Shown: in pieces, positions 46,558-57,790 of the stretch | Numbering within the stretch: position 1 is the stretch's first letter | Layout: each line of letters opens with the position of its first letter | Assembly (NCBI RefSeq): GCF_000002985.6 | Contig: NC_003282.8 | Coordinates: 7,502,001-7,566,000 of the forward strand | Direction: 5' to 3' | From: Caenorhabditis elegans | Lineage: Eukaryota > Nematoda > Chromadorea > Rhabditida > Rhabditidae | Length of the DNA: 64,000 bases | Made by a program: the position numbers and the translations under genes | The notes under the pieces: model-generated | Told to the model about the DNA's origin: nothing | What the model saw: the letters and a program-made list of their open reading frames with translations, nothing else | Database searches by the model: none

Positions 46558-49418
46558 ATGCCGAAATCATTGCGAAAACGGTTTGTACTTGTGAGTATCG
46601 ATGATAACATCGAACAAATTAATGCTGCACGAAAGCTTCGTCGCTATTTGGTGAGTTTTTTCTTTAATTATTCTTCCTAATTCATATTTTTAGACGAACA
46701 ATCACTTGAATCACATTTTCTCGTCAACTCCGGAAGAAATGAAAGAATATTTGGATAAATTGGACAGTGGAACTTTTAATTTTCGAGAAACAGCCGAGGA
46801 ACAGAAATCGGTTGATCCGTTTTCGGAAGCAAACCAACCCGCCATTCAGATGTCTTCAAACCAAGAAATATTAGAGAAATGGGCGGTAAGGATTGAATAA
46901 CTCGAATATTGTTCGAAAATAATAAAAAGTATTTCAGCGCGGAACTTTCGCCGAAAACTCGGATGCGTTGAAACTTTTGCTCGAGCCAACTAACATCGAG
47001 GAAGATGCAGTTTTGGATGATCACGAATCAGAGAACATTGTAAACAGTAAGAGTTCGTTCATTTAATTTTTAATATTTCGCTGATAACAGATATTCCGCA
47101 ATTGTTTATGGTAAACTCAATGGATGCTGAAACACCAAATGACTCGATAATCGTTGAAAACGGAAAGGAAGATCAACTTGATATGGCATATTGTTCGGTG
47201 AGACCCCGACAATTGCGTCAGATTCAACTACAATTTTCAGCTGTGCAAGCATGAAGTGGAAACCGGTAGAAACCGAAATACAAAAATTAGGAAACAGACT
47301 GAACATGTTCTAGACGCCCACCCAGAATCGGAATTTCTCAATGTAGACATAGCAAAACGCTATGAGTGTGTCCACTGTTTGAGAACTCTTCCTGTGTCGA
47401 AATCACCATGTGAACATATTTCTGAACACCACGATAAAACCCACGTGGAAATTGAATTTCGTGACTTATGGTAGGAAAATCACATTGAAGAAATGCTTTT
47501 AAAAATTCGATTCAAATTTAGGTCCAATGAGCAAGTGTCAACTTTCAATTCAGTTATGGAAAAATGCTTCTTGCGTCATCTTCCAGTTCCCAGAAGCCGT
47601 AGAATTCGAAACGGAAACACCTGGTATCTCTCCGAAAAGGCCTCGTACAGAATTGTTCGAGGAGGTGAAATTATCCATATCAGCACTGTGGCTGATAAAA
47701 GCAAAACAGATGTGAGTTGTTGAAAAAAGGTTTTTGTAAATATTTCAAAAACATAGAAATAAGCTTTTGGAGAAAAAATTAATAGAAACTGGAAGAAGTC
47801 GTGAAGCCTATCAGTAGAATGAAATGTTTCAGAATGACACAATGTAAGATCATTAGATTTTTCGTGGAAATTGCTTTAGATTGGTGTGAAAATGATAAAC
47901 ATAACAGACGTATAGACAAATAGGGTGAATGACGTTAGAACCCACCCTTCCATTTTCGATAACGAAAAAGGATAGTTAGAGGTTGGCACTTCGAGACACT
48001 ATTGTCATCAAAAACACATACACACACCGGGACGCAGAACTGACCCGTGTTCGCCTCTTGCCGTGCGATGGAGCATGTTTGCTGTTGTGTGGTAGGGACG
48101 GCACTGGGCGCCGGCGACAAATGAAAGACGTCGGATGGCCGAAAAATTGCGCAGGCAAAGCTGATGAGTGTTGACGGGCTTGATGGATGCTGTAAAAATG
48201 TTAGAATGAACAACAGGCGAAACAGCGATTTTTGAGTCAAAAATACGGTACCGAGTTTCGACACGAAAAATTTCATTTTAGGAGTACTGTAACTTCAATC
48301 TCTCGTTTTTCTCATTGTTTTCCAATAAAATTGATGTGTTTGTTCAAAAAATAGGTTTAAAACAGGATGAAAATGTTACAGAATCGAGATTTTGAAACTA
48401 CAGTAATCTTTAAAGGGGCAGACCTTGTATTTAAGAAAAATTTGTCGTGTCGAGACCGGGTACCGTATTTTTGGCTCCTGTGCTGATCTTAACGGCTAGG
48501 ATGTTATTATTCTGACCATGCTATTGCTGATATCTAGATGACCAGATTTCACAATATTCAGTAGTATAGTTGTGCACAGTTGATCAAGTGACACTTATCA
48601 TTTAATATTATTGTTTCCACGAATTCAGAGTACTGAATTTATCAGCTGTCAGTCTTATCAACTCACATGACCAAAATCTGCAAAATCTGCTTTTTTTTGC
48701 AATTACTTCTAAGCTATGTAAAATTACAAAATTTCCTAGAAAACGGGAAATTAATTACCTTTACTGCAACGGACAGCCTGTCGAACTGCTAATCTTCCCA
48801 GCATTCTGAAATCTGGAACGACAGAATTACAGATTTTTAGTATATAATTTTGTAAAATCAATGTTATTTTTAGAATGGAAAAGAAAGCAAGCAAAGTCGT
48901 CTGGATAATTCTGAACGCGGAAAACCTACACGCTCGATGGATTCAGACTATGATATTTTTGATAATCAGGATGAAACTGATTCTGAAGAAGGTGCTCGAA
49001 GCGAGTCTATAGATACAGGAAATAAAGGTAAATGTCATTATTTAGATTAGAATTTTCAGCTTTCTTTTGGATGGTTTTGAAATATTATCGCTCTCAGCAT
49101 TATTTTGTTTTTTTCCAAATTTTTGTAGGAGTAGTAAATATAGTAAACGTTTGAAAAGAAATTTTTATTGATGATTATAATTTTCGGTGTTTTTAAAACT
49201 TTTTTTCAATACAATTTCTTCCAGAAAGGTTAGGTTTTCTAAAAAAGAATTTCTAAATTAAAACTACTCATTTCCAGAATACTCTTATTTAGTGTAGGTT
49301 TTTCAATTAATGAAATTCAATTTAACTCCAATCATCACTATCCCAATCGTTTAAAATTGTGAAAATAGTTTCAGAAAGTGAACCTGGCAGTCTTCAGAGC
49401 GTCATCGATCTAGAATAG
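46558..49418 (+). CDS. Uncharacterised protein with two C2H2-like zinc-finger motifs
   Basis: Exons 46558-46650, 46694-46885, 46938-47046, 47091-47197, 47241-47470, 47522-47711, 48874-49027 and 49375-49418 give 372 aa, all phases consistent. The N-terminus is basic (MPKSLRKRFVL). Residues ~165-245 hold two finger-like units: YCSLCKHEVE ... EHVLDAH and YECVHCLRTL ... CEHISEHH, each Cys-x2-Cys followed by His pairs. Spacing in the first is longer than the classical finger. The C-terminus is acidic and Ser-rich (DYDIFDNQDETDSEEGARSE). These features suggest a nuclear DNA- or RNA-binding protein, but I recognise no family. Its 1.16-kb intron (47712-48873) contains an inverted repeat. Confidence 0.8.
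48238..48474. repeat. Inverted repeat in intron of the zinc-finger gene
   Basis: Left arm AAAAATACGGTACC...TCGACACGA (48238-48270) and the inverse of TCGTGTCGAGACCGGGTACC followed by GTATTTTTGG (48444-48474), with AGTACTGTAA / TACAGTAA blocks inside. It belongs by sequence to a dispersed class of worm foldback repeats I have seen in many introns; ~237 bp. Confidence 0.6.
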
Positions 49419-49737
49419 TCTTATCTTAAATGTTCCCCTGTTTTTTTTTCACCATACCCGTTGTACTCTTTTGTTTCGATAATTGTTCTGCATTTAATGA
49501 ACCTGTTTCTCAAAAAAAATTGTATAGCGACAGCTGAACACGGTAAATATAATTCAACATTGAGCACTTCTTGAAGTTCATCAAAAAATTTACGATTTTC
49601 ATGTAGAAATATACACAACATACAAATGCCCAAAACATGGAAATAGAAGGCAACTCGGGTAAATGTTTTTGAATAATGAAAAAAATATCAAATAAATATG
49701 GTATAAACTAATTAGAAAAATGAGAATTTTCAAAAAT
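49419..49737. other. Convergent spacer
   Basis: About 320 bp between the zinc-finger gene and dif-1 stop codons; A+T-rich 3' UTR sequence, nothing else seen. Confidence 0.5.
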
Positions 49738-50864
49738 TTACTCGTCGTGTGGGAGTGGAACAACTTCTGTAGATGGTGTTGGGTGTCCACCAATGCCAAA
49801 GTAACGGAAGGCAGCCAACGTGAGTTCAAGTCCGAAGAAACAGGCAGCGTTTGCAGGGAAAGCACGGAGCATTACTGGCCAGAATCCCTGAAATTTATAC
49901 AAATTGTAGCTAGAAATCAGGTAAAGTATATATGTATGTAAATGTGTCGAGAAATGACGAAAAATTCACTTGCATCGTCCCAATCGTTTAAAAAAAATCA
50001 CCTTGAACAGAGCTCTAGGACCCTCTTCGCGAAGAACCTCTCTCAAAACTCCACGGATTCCATCTGGATACTTTCCTTCAGGGGCTGTTTGTAATCGAGA
50101 TTTGAGAACATCAGCTGGAATACACACTCCCCAATTGGCAATACCAGCAAGTCCTCCAGCCATCAATGTTGCTCCTGGTGACAATGTTCTTTGAGCTCCT
50201 TCTCCAGAGAATTTCTTTTTTAGATATTCATATACTGAAAGATAAGCGGCTGAAGCTGGGATGTCTCTGAGCAGAGTGGCACCAGTTCCTCTGTAGATTG
50301 ATGAAATTCCTCCTTGTTTATATAGTTTTTTGACAACATCAAGTGGACCATCGTAATGAACTCCAGAACCAGCAGATCCAGCTTGCTGAACTTGAAGAAG
50401 ACACTTGATTCGTTCACCAGGAACCATCACAATTGTTGTGAAGACTCCAGCAAGAGCTCCAGCATTAGCGTTTTGGATGAATGTCATCTCCTGGCCTGAA
50501 ATGCAAAATGGTAAGATTAATTCTCATATTTTCAATTTATTTGTTTGCCCATGATGATTTAGTACTAACTTGGATCAGTTTGCTGCAGCCATTTTCCAAC
50601 TGCACATCCTCCGAAAAAAACTGCAAAAAGTGGAGAAACACCAACAAGTGGAGCTGCCATTCCTTTGTAGAGGGCAAAAAATCCTTCTTTGGAAACTGTT
50701 CGTTTGACACAATCAAGAGCTCCGGTAAATTGTGGCTTCTCCCCTGGTTTTGGCATTGGCATAGTTTGAATTCGGACTTTGACAGTATCGAATGGATGTC
50801 CGACGATTACGGTACATGATCCACCGACTCCTCCTGCGATGAAATTCAGAAGAACGTCCGACAT
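49738..50864 (-). CDS. dif-1: Mitochondrial carnitine/acylcarnitine carrier homologue
   Basis: Mitochondrial carrier (SLC25) of the inner membrane; DIF-1 resembles the carnitine/acylcarnitine translocase and is known to be needed to maintain tissue differentiation in the embryo. Exons 50864-50570, 50495-50002 and 49887-49738 give 312 aa. Three carrier repeats are visible by their motifs: PFDTVKVRIQT, PGERIKCLLQV and PADVLKSRLQT, each opening an odd-numbered helix, with the matching YKGMAAPL, YRGTGATLLRD and C-terminal RAFPANAACFFGLE on even helices. The second motif has Gly-Glu instead of Pro-x-Asp, as in carnitine carriers (PGERIK). No target peptide, normal for this family. GATA sites lie ~220-240 bp upstream. 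Confidence 0.97.
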
Positions 50865-51654
50865 TTCAATGCGTCTGAAAAATAAAATGTAAAAACTTCG
50901 ATCTGATGGCTGAAATTTTCCGATATTAAGTAAGGTTAATGTAGAAATTAAGTGGTTTTTTGATTTAAGAAAAATACCTGAATCCTGTTATTTAAAAAAA
51001 GGGTGATAATATTTAGTTTTGTTCAAGTTAATACATTTCTGAATTTAAGAAAACCCTGTCAGGCCTTGTAAGAAATGTTTAACTTATCTTAACTTATCTT
51101 ATCAAAGAAAATTGCACTTTAAACGCTAAATTTCGAATATAAAATTTAAAATTGGATTTTTAGGAGTTTTTAAAGAACAGTAAAGCTTTTTTATCCTATT
51201 TAGATCGATAGTGGGAACGAATGTTTACGAAGATATCAACAACAAAAGGAAGATAAAAAAATAAGTGAAGAAAATGTTTGTGTGTCCGACCACGTCGTTG
51301 CTGTGAGGGTTCGCCACAAATAACAGCCAATGAACACAGAGATTGCTGGACTACTCTCCGAGAAAGAGAAGATAACGAAACGTTATTGAGATAGTACAGA
51401 AACCGGGGAGACGCAGATAGCATTCGTTTTTTGCACTTTGCCCTTCAGGAAGACTACATCGTGGCTTATTTGTAGTCTTGGGAGAAAATAAATGCATAAA
51501 TGTGGTTTGATCAAAATATCGTTCAGGTAAAATGACTAAATTAAGAGCACAAAAAATGAAATCGCAGAATAATTATGATTTAGTATGCAAACAGCAATCA
51601 CAGATGCAAAGGGAATACAGTGTTGAAAATGTTGAAAAATCTTCAGCGAAATTA
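50865..51654. other. dif-1 upstream region / downstream of PPxY gene
   Basis: About 790 bp without a supported exon. Holds the dif-1 promoter, including a GATA-site cluster at 51084-51104. Confidence 0.5.
51084..51104. promoter_or_regulatory. GATA-site cluster upstream of dif-1
   Basis: TTATCTTAACTTATCTTATC then A: two TTATCT and one CTTATCA (TGATAAG on the minus strand) within 21 bp, 220-240 bp before the dif-1 ATG. Such triplets are typical of ELT-class intestinal enhancers; role inferred. Confidence 0.4.
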
Positions 51655-52245
51655 TCATAGTTTTTCTTTCACTTCCTGCGAGAGAACCTGTTCGTAGGTT
51701 GGAGGTGGCGGCAGGTTGCCTGAAGACGTCGGGAGTGTTGGTGGAGCAGATGAAGATGGACCTGGTGGTGGAGCACAGTAGGGAGGGGCGAACGACGGGG
51801 TTGAGCTGTTGCCATGCTGAAAGTGGGTATGGTAAAGTTGAAATTTAAAAATGTGTGTTACCGAGTAGAAGTAATACGATCCTGGAGCAGGGGGAATGTT
51901 CCTGTCTGGGACTCGGTTTGAGAAGTCTGGTCCGTCGAGGAATCCCTCACAGAAGTTGTCGTAAGCCCCAGGCAGATCGGTTCTTGCAAATGCGACTGTA
52001 GTAGTTGGAACCGATTGGAGTTGTTGGCCAGCGGAGGTGAAGTAGAACTCGTTTTGTTGAACAAGCGGACCTTGTGGATATGTTGGCATCGGATAGTGGG
52101 CAACTTGCGGAGGAGGTGGAACGGCCTAAAAAAATCAAATTATTCATGATTTAAAGTTAAGTAAACTTACACTTTGCTTCGGATAGCTTGGTGCTTCATT
52201 CATTCCACTTTTCTTATCGGTTTTCTTGCTTCCAAAAAGTGGCAT
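51655..52245 (-). CDS. Small proline-rich protein with PPxY-type motif
   Basis: Exons 52245-52171, 52125-51862 and 51816-51655 give 166 aa. The N-terminus MPLFGSKKTDKKSG is basic and could be lipid- or membrane-associated only if modified; it has no Gly at position 2. The rest is low-complexity and rich in Pro, Ser, Tyr: VPPPPQVAHYPMPTYPQGP, PPAPGSYYFYS, APPYCAPPPGPSSS. The C-terminus PPPPTYEQVLSQEVKEKL holds PPTY, a WW-domain ligand (PPxY), and APPY is a second. Such proteins often act as adaptors for WW-domain ubiquitin ligases or endosomal sorting, but that is inference. No membrane segment. I do not recognise the family. Confidence 0.85.
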
Positions 52246-52645
52246 TTTTCACTTCTCGTCGATCTCAGAGCAAAAAAAAAGAAATGAAAAGAGCAGCAGC
52301 GTGAGAAATGAATCAAGATCGATGAAAGCGCGCTCTCTGCTGTCCACAGATGAAAATGCCTAGCAACGACTTACAAACTCGCTCACTGATCAGTTTTCAG
52401 TGCACACACTAATCAGAATAGCACTGAAAAACTTATTCGCGTTTAAGTTGAAACAAGTGGAAGAGAAACAAGTGAAGTCTCGTCCTACGGCCGGGATACA
52501 CATAAATTTATGTTGAAAAAGGAAAAAAGAGCAGAGAAACAAAGAACAGAGAAAACAGCATTGAGAATAAACAGAACAGACAACGAAAGAGTACTCAGAA
52601 TTGAAAACCAACTGAATCAACAAGGAAATAATAATACTGCACAAC
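52246..52645. other. Spacer between two minus-strand genes
   Basis: 400 bp; contains the promoter of the PPxY gene with a palindromic CACTGATCAGTTTTCAGTG patch (52384-52402). No exon seen. Confidence 0.45.
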
Positions 52646-54363
52646 TTAATTGGCCAGCACTACTTTTAGATCTACAATAACCTGATTTTCTGAATCGAAA
52701 AAACTGGCGAACATATGTCTTCCAGGGCAAGAATTGCCATGATCAGTGAATAAATCTCTTGTTTCTTGCTCAACATTCAAATTGACTCCAATTTGGCGTC
52801 CATTGGCGACTTGTGGTATACATCTTTTCACTGCACTCATTTGAACATCTGTAGAGTTGGTAAATGTGAGTTCATAGTTTACAACTCGATCTTGGTGTTC
52901 GCTGGCGTTGAAGAAGAATGTGTTCACTATGTAGTCGATTTGTTTTTTCAATTGAACTTTCTGCAATGAGAAAAAAAACCAATTAGAAAGACAAAAGAGG
53001 AACTTACCACTGATGAACCAACTTTCAATGGTACAATTCTTTTCAATATGATCGTTTGCATTGGGAATAACACCAAGAAATCTCTGCCAGCAGTATAGAC
53101 GTTCCCCTCGTTGAACATGGGATCAAAAAGACGACTTCCTGAGCAATCAACGATCAATTTGCAATTCAAAATAATTTCTTCGTCTCCAAGACACACTGGT
53201 TCGCATCTATCAAACAAGGGACAGTTGAAAAGAGTGGTAGAAGTGAAAACATCCTCGTCATCCCATTCAATTCTTGCAGCATCTTCAATAGAAGAACATG
53301 CTTCTGTTCTTAATCGAAGATTCAATACTTTTGGTTGCCAAGAGAGCAGCATCATACGGAAGAGTTCAAATGGGATGAAATATGACACTGGCATCACTCT
53401 TTCCACAAGCTCTTCGCTGTATGCCATCAGAATATCCGGTAAAACCATTGTTAATTTGTCAACTTTTGTTGTTCCAAACTTCATCTTTATCTGATCCAGG
53501 AACTTTTTTTCGTCATCAGAACATGAATAGTCAAGTTTATGGGCAGTATTCTCTAGAAAGCTGAAATAATAAGATGTAAATAATATATTTAATAATAATA
53601 GCTTACAATGAGGCAATAGCTAATTCCTGAAAATGACCTTCCTTTGGCGCAAGATCTAGCAATGTAATCAGTGGAACAATTGGAGGTTGGTCGCATTGAC
53701 AATTATTTTGAATCAACTTTTCGATTCCTGCTTTCATCCATAATAATGGATTCAAAATCTTCCTGCAATTGATCGGTGGGAGCCCAAATGAGTCAGAGTC
53801 GAATGGAAAAATTTCTGCACTTTTTACATTCAGATGGAACGATTTAATAAGATTTTCGAGATGGAGTATGACAGAGACTGTAGATGTTCGAATATTGTTG
53901 ATAAAAATCGGTGTTTTGTTGAGATCAGTTTCTGTCAGTGTTTCCAATTCTGCCCATTTCGACTCATCAAACGGTAGAGCAAGCGTGATTCGAATGTGCT
54001 CAAAATATGAATTGACTTTCGATAGGAAAACTTCGCTGAGTCTGTCGGAACGAGATTTCAAATATTCCTGAATGATTTGAAAGTTTATCATGTAAAAAAA
54101 TCTCTAGACTTACTTGCCATTGAATTAAGATCCCGATAGTCTCTTCAAAGGTTCCACTGCTTGTGAAAAGAGGAACAATTATTTTGTCATTTAATTGCTC
54201 GTCGCTGACTTCTTCAAAAAATACATCATCCTTGTCTATTTTCCTTTCGACAAAGTCAATCTTGAGTCTTTTCTGAAGTTTTGACGGCCACTCCATTTTA
54301 ATAGTAGAGATCACTTACCCATTGAGTTTGTGTGGTGACTGAGTTCTTCGATTTTTTGCCCAT
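52646..54363 (-). CDS. Uncharacterised protein, 510 aa
   Basis: Exons 54363-54319, 54272-54114, 54067-53607, 53560-53008 and 52960-52646 join in frame. The N-terminus MGKKSKNSVTTQTQW is basic. The middle is helical (EYLKSRSDRLSEVFLSKV, VSVILHLENLIKSFH), and the C-terminal half has many short strands (LFDPMFNEGNVYTAG, RDFLVLFPMQTIILKR, NYELTFTNSTDVQMSAV) suggesting a beta-rich domain. A short Cys group (NCQCDQPP) is present but no full zinc motif. No signal peptide or membrane segment; probably cytosolic. The first intron is 46 nt with GTAAGT and ACTTCAG; an unspliced reading would begin MISTIKMEW instead. I do not recognise a family. It is divergent from the PIG-F homologue (285 bp). Confidence 0.83.
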
Positions 54364-54648
54364 TGCAAAAATATAAATAATAAAAGGAATAAGTATCCCC
54401 GAAAGCTTTTCAAAGTTAAATTAAAGTTAAAAAAAATAGAAAAAAAATAATGTTTAACAATAAGTACGCAAACACCGTGAAGAAACATCGGAACTGACGC
54501 GCAATGTTGGTAATGGTGTTTTTTAAAATAACTTTTTTATTTTCTAATTAGTAAATTAATTCTATCGTAAATATTGATCATTCATGATTACAAACATTCT
54601 TGAGACCTGTTAACATTGTTATTTCTAAAATTCCAGGATTTTCATCAT
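54364..54648. promoter_or_regulatory. Bidirectional promoter region
   Basis: 285 bp between divergent start codons (uncharacterised protein and PIG-F homologue). A+T-rich, no TATA box recognised; ATTCCAG at 54630-54636 could be the trans-splice acceptor for the PIG-F transcript. Confidence 0.45.
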
Positions 54649-55205
54649 ATGCTTAGTCTACCCGTGGCCGCCAGATTCGTGACTCTTTCTTGGGCGGTGT
54701 TTTACATCCTCGCTGTCCTTTTCGGCGCTCCGTTTTTCTCTGATATAATTGCAACCGCTGTACTTGCTGTATGAGAAGATTAAGCACATGAAAATAATTT
54801 ATTTTTCCTGTTTTCAGACAGCTCTAACGGCCGTCTCTGCTCTGCCTGCCGTCTTCCTATTCGATTCAGAAGAGCGAGCGGTTGAAGTGATCCTACAATT
54901 ATTTTCGTGTGAAGGCAATCCAACACCAAAAGAATCAGTTTTACTGTTCAACTCCGTATTCGCTTTTTTGGGTGCTTGGGCAGCAGCTGCTGTTCATCCA
55001 TTGGATTGGGATCGTTGGTGGCAGGTAATCACGCATATATGCGCGCATACACTTCTTGTCAAATGTGTAATAAATTAATTTACAGCGATACCCTCTTCCT
55101 TCCCTCGTCGGTTGCTTTATTGGAGCAGTTATTGGTATTTTTATTGCCATTACCCGGATTTTTGTCATCAAGCGGACCGCTTACAATAAGACTAAAAAAC
55201 GCTAA
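54649..55205 (+). CDS. PIG-F homologue (GPI-anchor biosynthesis)
   Basis: PIG-F partners the ethanolamine-phosphate transferases that add phosphoethanolamine to GPI precursors in the ER membrane. Exons 54649-54768, 54818-55024 and 55086-55205 give 148 aa. The family signature is clear: FAFLGAWAAAAVHPLDWDRW with WQ next, equivalent to GAWLGALPIPLDWERPWQ of human PIG-F, then LVGCFIGAVIGIFIAI and a basic tail. FYILAVLFGAPF aligns with the third human helix. Four or so membrane helices are predicted. Human PIG-F has 219 aa; about 70 N-terminal residues (two helices) have no counterpart here. The stop TAA (55203-55205) is 3 nt before the nprl-2 start. Confidence 0.85.
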
Positions 55206-55208
55206 ACA

Positions 55209-56696
55209 ATGGTTCAGCGTCAAAAAACTCTTGCGACATTCGGAGCAGGACCTTTTGCAACAGGTGATTCAAGTGGTGGTCGATTCGGTCATTATACATT
55301 TGATGATGCCCCACAACTTCTCGGAATTCTGTTGGCAGAATTTCATAACACTTTAGGTGCAATCATCAAACATTCTGTTCCGAAAGAAAATAATAAAGTT
55401 GAGGCAACTTTTCACTTCACAAAAGGTATGTTATATTAATCCAAATAATAAAATGAATTTATGTTTCAGGCTTGATCATTCCAAAACCATCCATGTTCCG
55501 TAACTCATTTTCACTGACCATCAAATCTCTTCGCTGCAAAGTTCTCATGTTTCCCGTTGGAATAGATCACAAAAGCTACGAACGTGGTCGTTTCACTTTC
55601 GATATGGCTTTCATCGTTGACATGACATCATCTGCAGAAACAATGTATGAGCCAATTGTACAGAAATGCGCGGAATATTTGATTGAATTGGAGATGGAAT
55701 ACAAATTTCTCACAAATCCAAAATACAAGGATCAGGTTCTTGATGTAATGGAGAGAATGTTCAATGATCTGTCGAATAAAGGTAAACTTTGTATTTTTCT
55801 ATGAATAACAAGATTTTAAATTTAGGCGAAAGTGTGATTGAAGTCAGTCTTGAAGATGAAAAGATTGTGACATTATATTTCAAATTATGCCCATTGTATC
55901 GTGGATGTGAACCTCCAGAAATCGATTATCATATGGTTCCAATGTTCATAAGAGAAGTGACGCTTACCGATCATCTCATAGAAAAAATGGATGTTCTGTC
56001 ACAGAAGATTATTCCTCAAATTGATGGAATCAATACAGTTCGAGAGATTGCTATTATTCTCGAACTTGATCCATCCCTCGTCGCCAGATGTGTTCGTAAT
56101 TTACACTTCTACGAATGTGTCAGTCTTGTTCCAATGTTTCTCTACTATAATACATATGTGGCAACTGAAAGAGTTCACGACTTTTACAAAAATCAAACGG
56201 AAATCAATGACTGCCTTGAGTTTGTGAAAATTCAAACGGAAATCGGTGCAGACGGCTCAGAAATTCCAACGCGAACTCCAGAATTTTCGGATGTGTTCCG
56301 ACTTTATTTGAGCATGAAAGTGGTGGGACCTAAACTTCCGATCGACGAATCTGATAGCAATCGACTACGTTTTCAGTGCGGCAACAATCTAGCAGAATGG
56401 GCCGATCTGGAGAAACCAAGATCGATGGGTATTGATGAACAGCGACTTGTACAATTTGGAATGCATCATCAGTTTCTTCGTAAACTTTCTAAATATCCTA
56501 TTTGTGTTGCAAACCCAGGCAACAACACGTAAGTTAATCAATTAATACTATCTAATAATATACAATTTTAAGTCTCCTGAAACGGTGTAATGGAAAAACT
56601 TCAATTGACGAACTTTCTCTTCAACATAATGTGGACCCCGAACAACTTTGCTCACTGTTGGAAGAAACCGGAAAATTTGAGTTTGTCATGAAATAA
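55209..56696 (+). CDS. nprl-2: NPRL2 homologue, GATOR1 subunit
   Basis: Nprl2 is the subunit of GATOR1 (with Nprl3 and Depdc5) that carries the catalytic arginine-finger activity toward RagA/B, restraining TORC1 when amino acids are scarce. Exons 55209-55425, 55470-55781, 55826-56528 and 56573-56696 give 451 aa. Matching segments: LLAEFHNTLGAIIKHSVP, LRCKVLMFPVGIDHKSYERG, RFTFDMAFIVDM, QKIIPQIDGINTVREIA, LHFYECVSLVPMFLYY, QRLVQFGMHHQFLRKL then SKYP. The N-terminus has ~35 extra residues before the longin-like start. The last acceptor is TTTTAAG. Translation starts 3 nt after the PIG-F stop, so it is likely processed from or expressed with that transcript. Confidence 0.95.
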
Positions 56697-57790
56697 ATGA
56701 AAATCGTGTATTATTGTTTCGTTTTACAACAACTTTTAACAAATAAATTTGATTTATTTATTATGAGAGCACACACCAGGTAAAGGGAATATTGGCCAGT
56801 CAGTCGAGACAATCGAGAATAGCAAAACGGGAGAAAGGAAAATGGGATGAGGAAGATGAGAGGGAAAATGAGAAAAGAAGATGGATGATGAGAAGAGGGA
56901 CGGCTCGATATACCTTTAAAAAGGCCTTACGGGATGGGTGGGGTTTCAAGAAAAAGAATACTGGAGTCCACGAGAACTAAGAGGAGCAGGGTGATTGGAA
57001 TTTTTGGCCTATCAACGAGATTCTCCGAGAACTAATGAAATCGAGAATGATGATGGATGACTAGGAAATGAGCAAACTAGGGGGATCAGAAGTTCTAAGA
57101 AATTGAAATTATGTATATGATAAAGAATTAATAAAAGTAACATGTGAAGAAAATGAAAATACTCGCTTTTAGAGAGAAAATCTGGGGACCGTGGGGATTG
57201 GAGGGACTGGGAAAAATGATGAGAGATTTGAAAACGACGCGGTAACAATGATAAAAGGATGAGGGTGGGGGACGCGGGCAATGAACGGGCGCGAATGGGA
57301 AACAAAAATGAAAACAAAACTCAACAAAAATGCACAACTCACACACTCACTTTAAAAAGAAATCGAAATATATTATCATAAAACAGTCACTCTCGCACAC
57401 ACGAAGAAGAGGGCGGGGACATTGTAACTAATTAATCACAATGGAAAAAAGATGGTGGATGAAAAAGTGAAATGTTAATCAAATCACTGATGGTACAGAA
57501 ACAACGAAGAGATAAAGAAAGGATGAGATAATTGACAATCGATTGTAGAAGAACGTGCAAACTCAATTGGTCAAAAAGTGCAAAATCTCACATGAAAGAG
57601 AGCTTGCATTTCCGAGAAGCTGGCTTAGGAACTCGCGTGTCAGATGAAAATACACGAGAACCTAACAAAAAGTGAGGTGTGAAAAATAGTAAGACGAAAA
57701 CTACATGAACATTTGTATGGGAACGGCATGCGAAATTGTTTACGAGAAATAAGACAAAACGTATTTTGTGATTAAAGGAATCATGGAGAT
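56697..57790. other. Convergent spacer with long purine-rich tract
   Basis: 1.1 kb between nprl-2 and ima-3 stop codons. From about 56790 to 57660 the plus strand is strongly A/G-biased with many GAAGA, GGGA and AGAAA words (pyrimidine-rich on the minus strand); short open frames inside are low-complexity and not credible genes. Part may be the ima-3 3' UTR. Confidence 0.55.
56742..56747 (+). terminator. nprl-2 polyadenylation signal
   Basis: AATAAA 46 nt after the nprl-2 stop codon. Confidence 0.65.

Noticed and set aside
47935..48276. Minus-strand frame inside an intron of the zinc-finger gene
   Set aside because: Overlaps the inverted repeat, no domain, no supporting splice pattern.
56792..56980. 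Plus-strand Arg/Glu-rich frame
   Set aside because: Product of the purine-rich tract, without splice or promoter signals.
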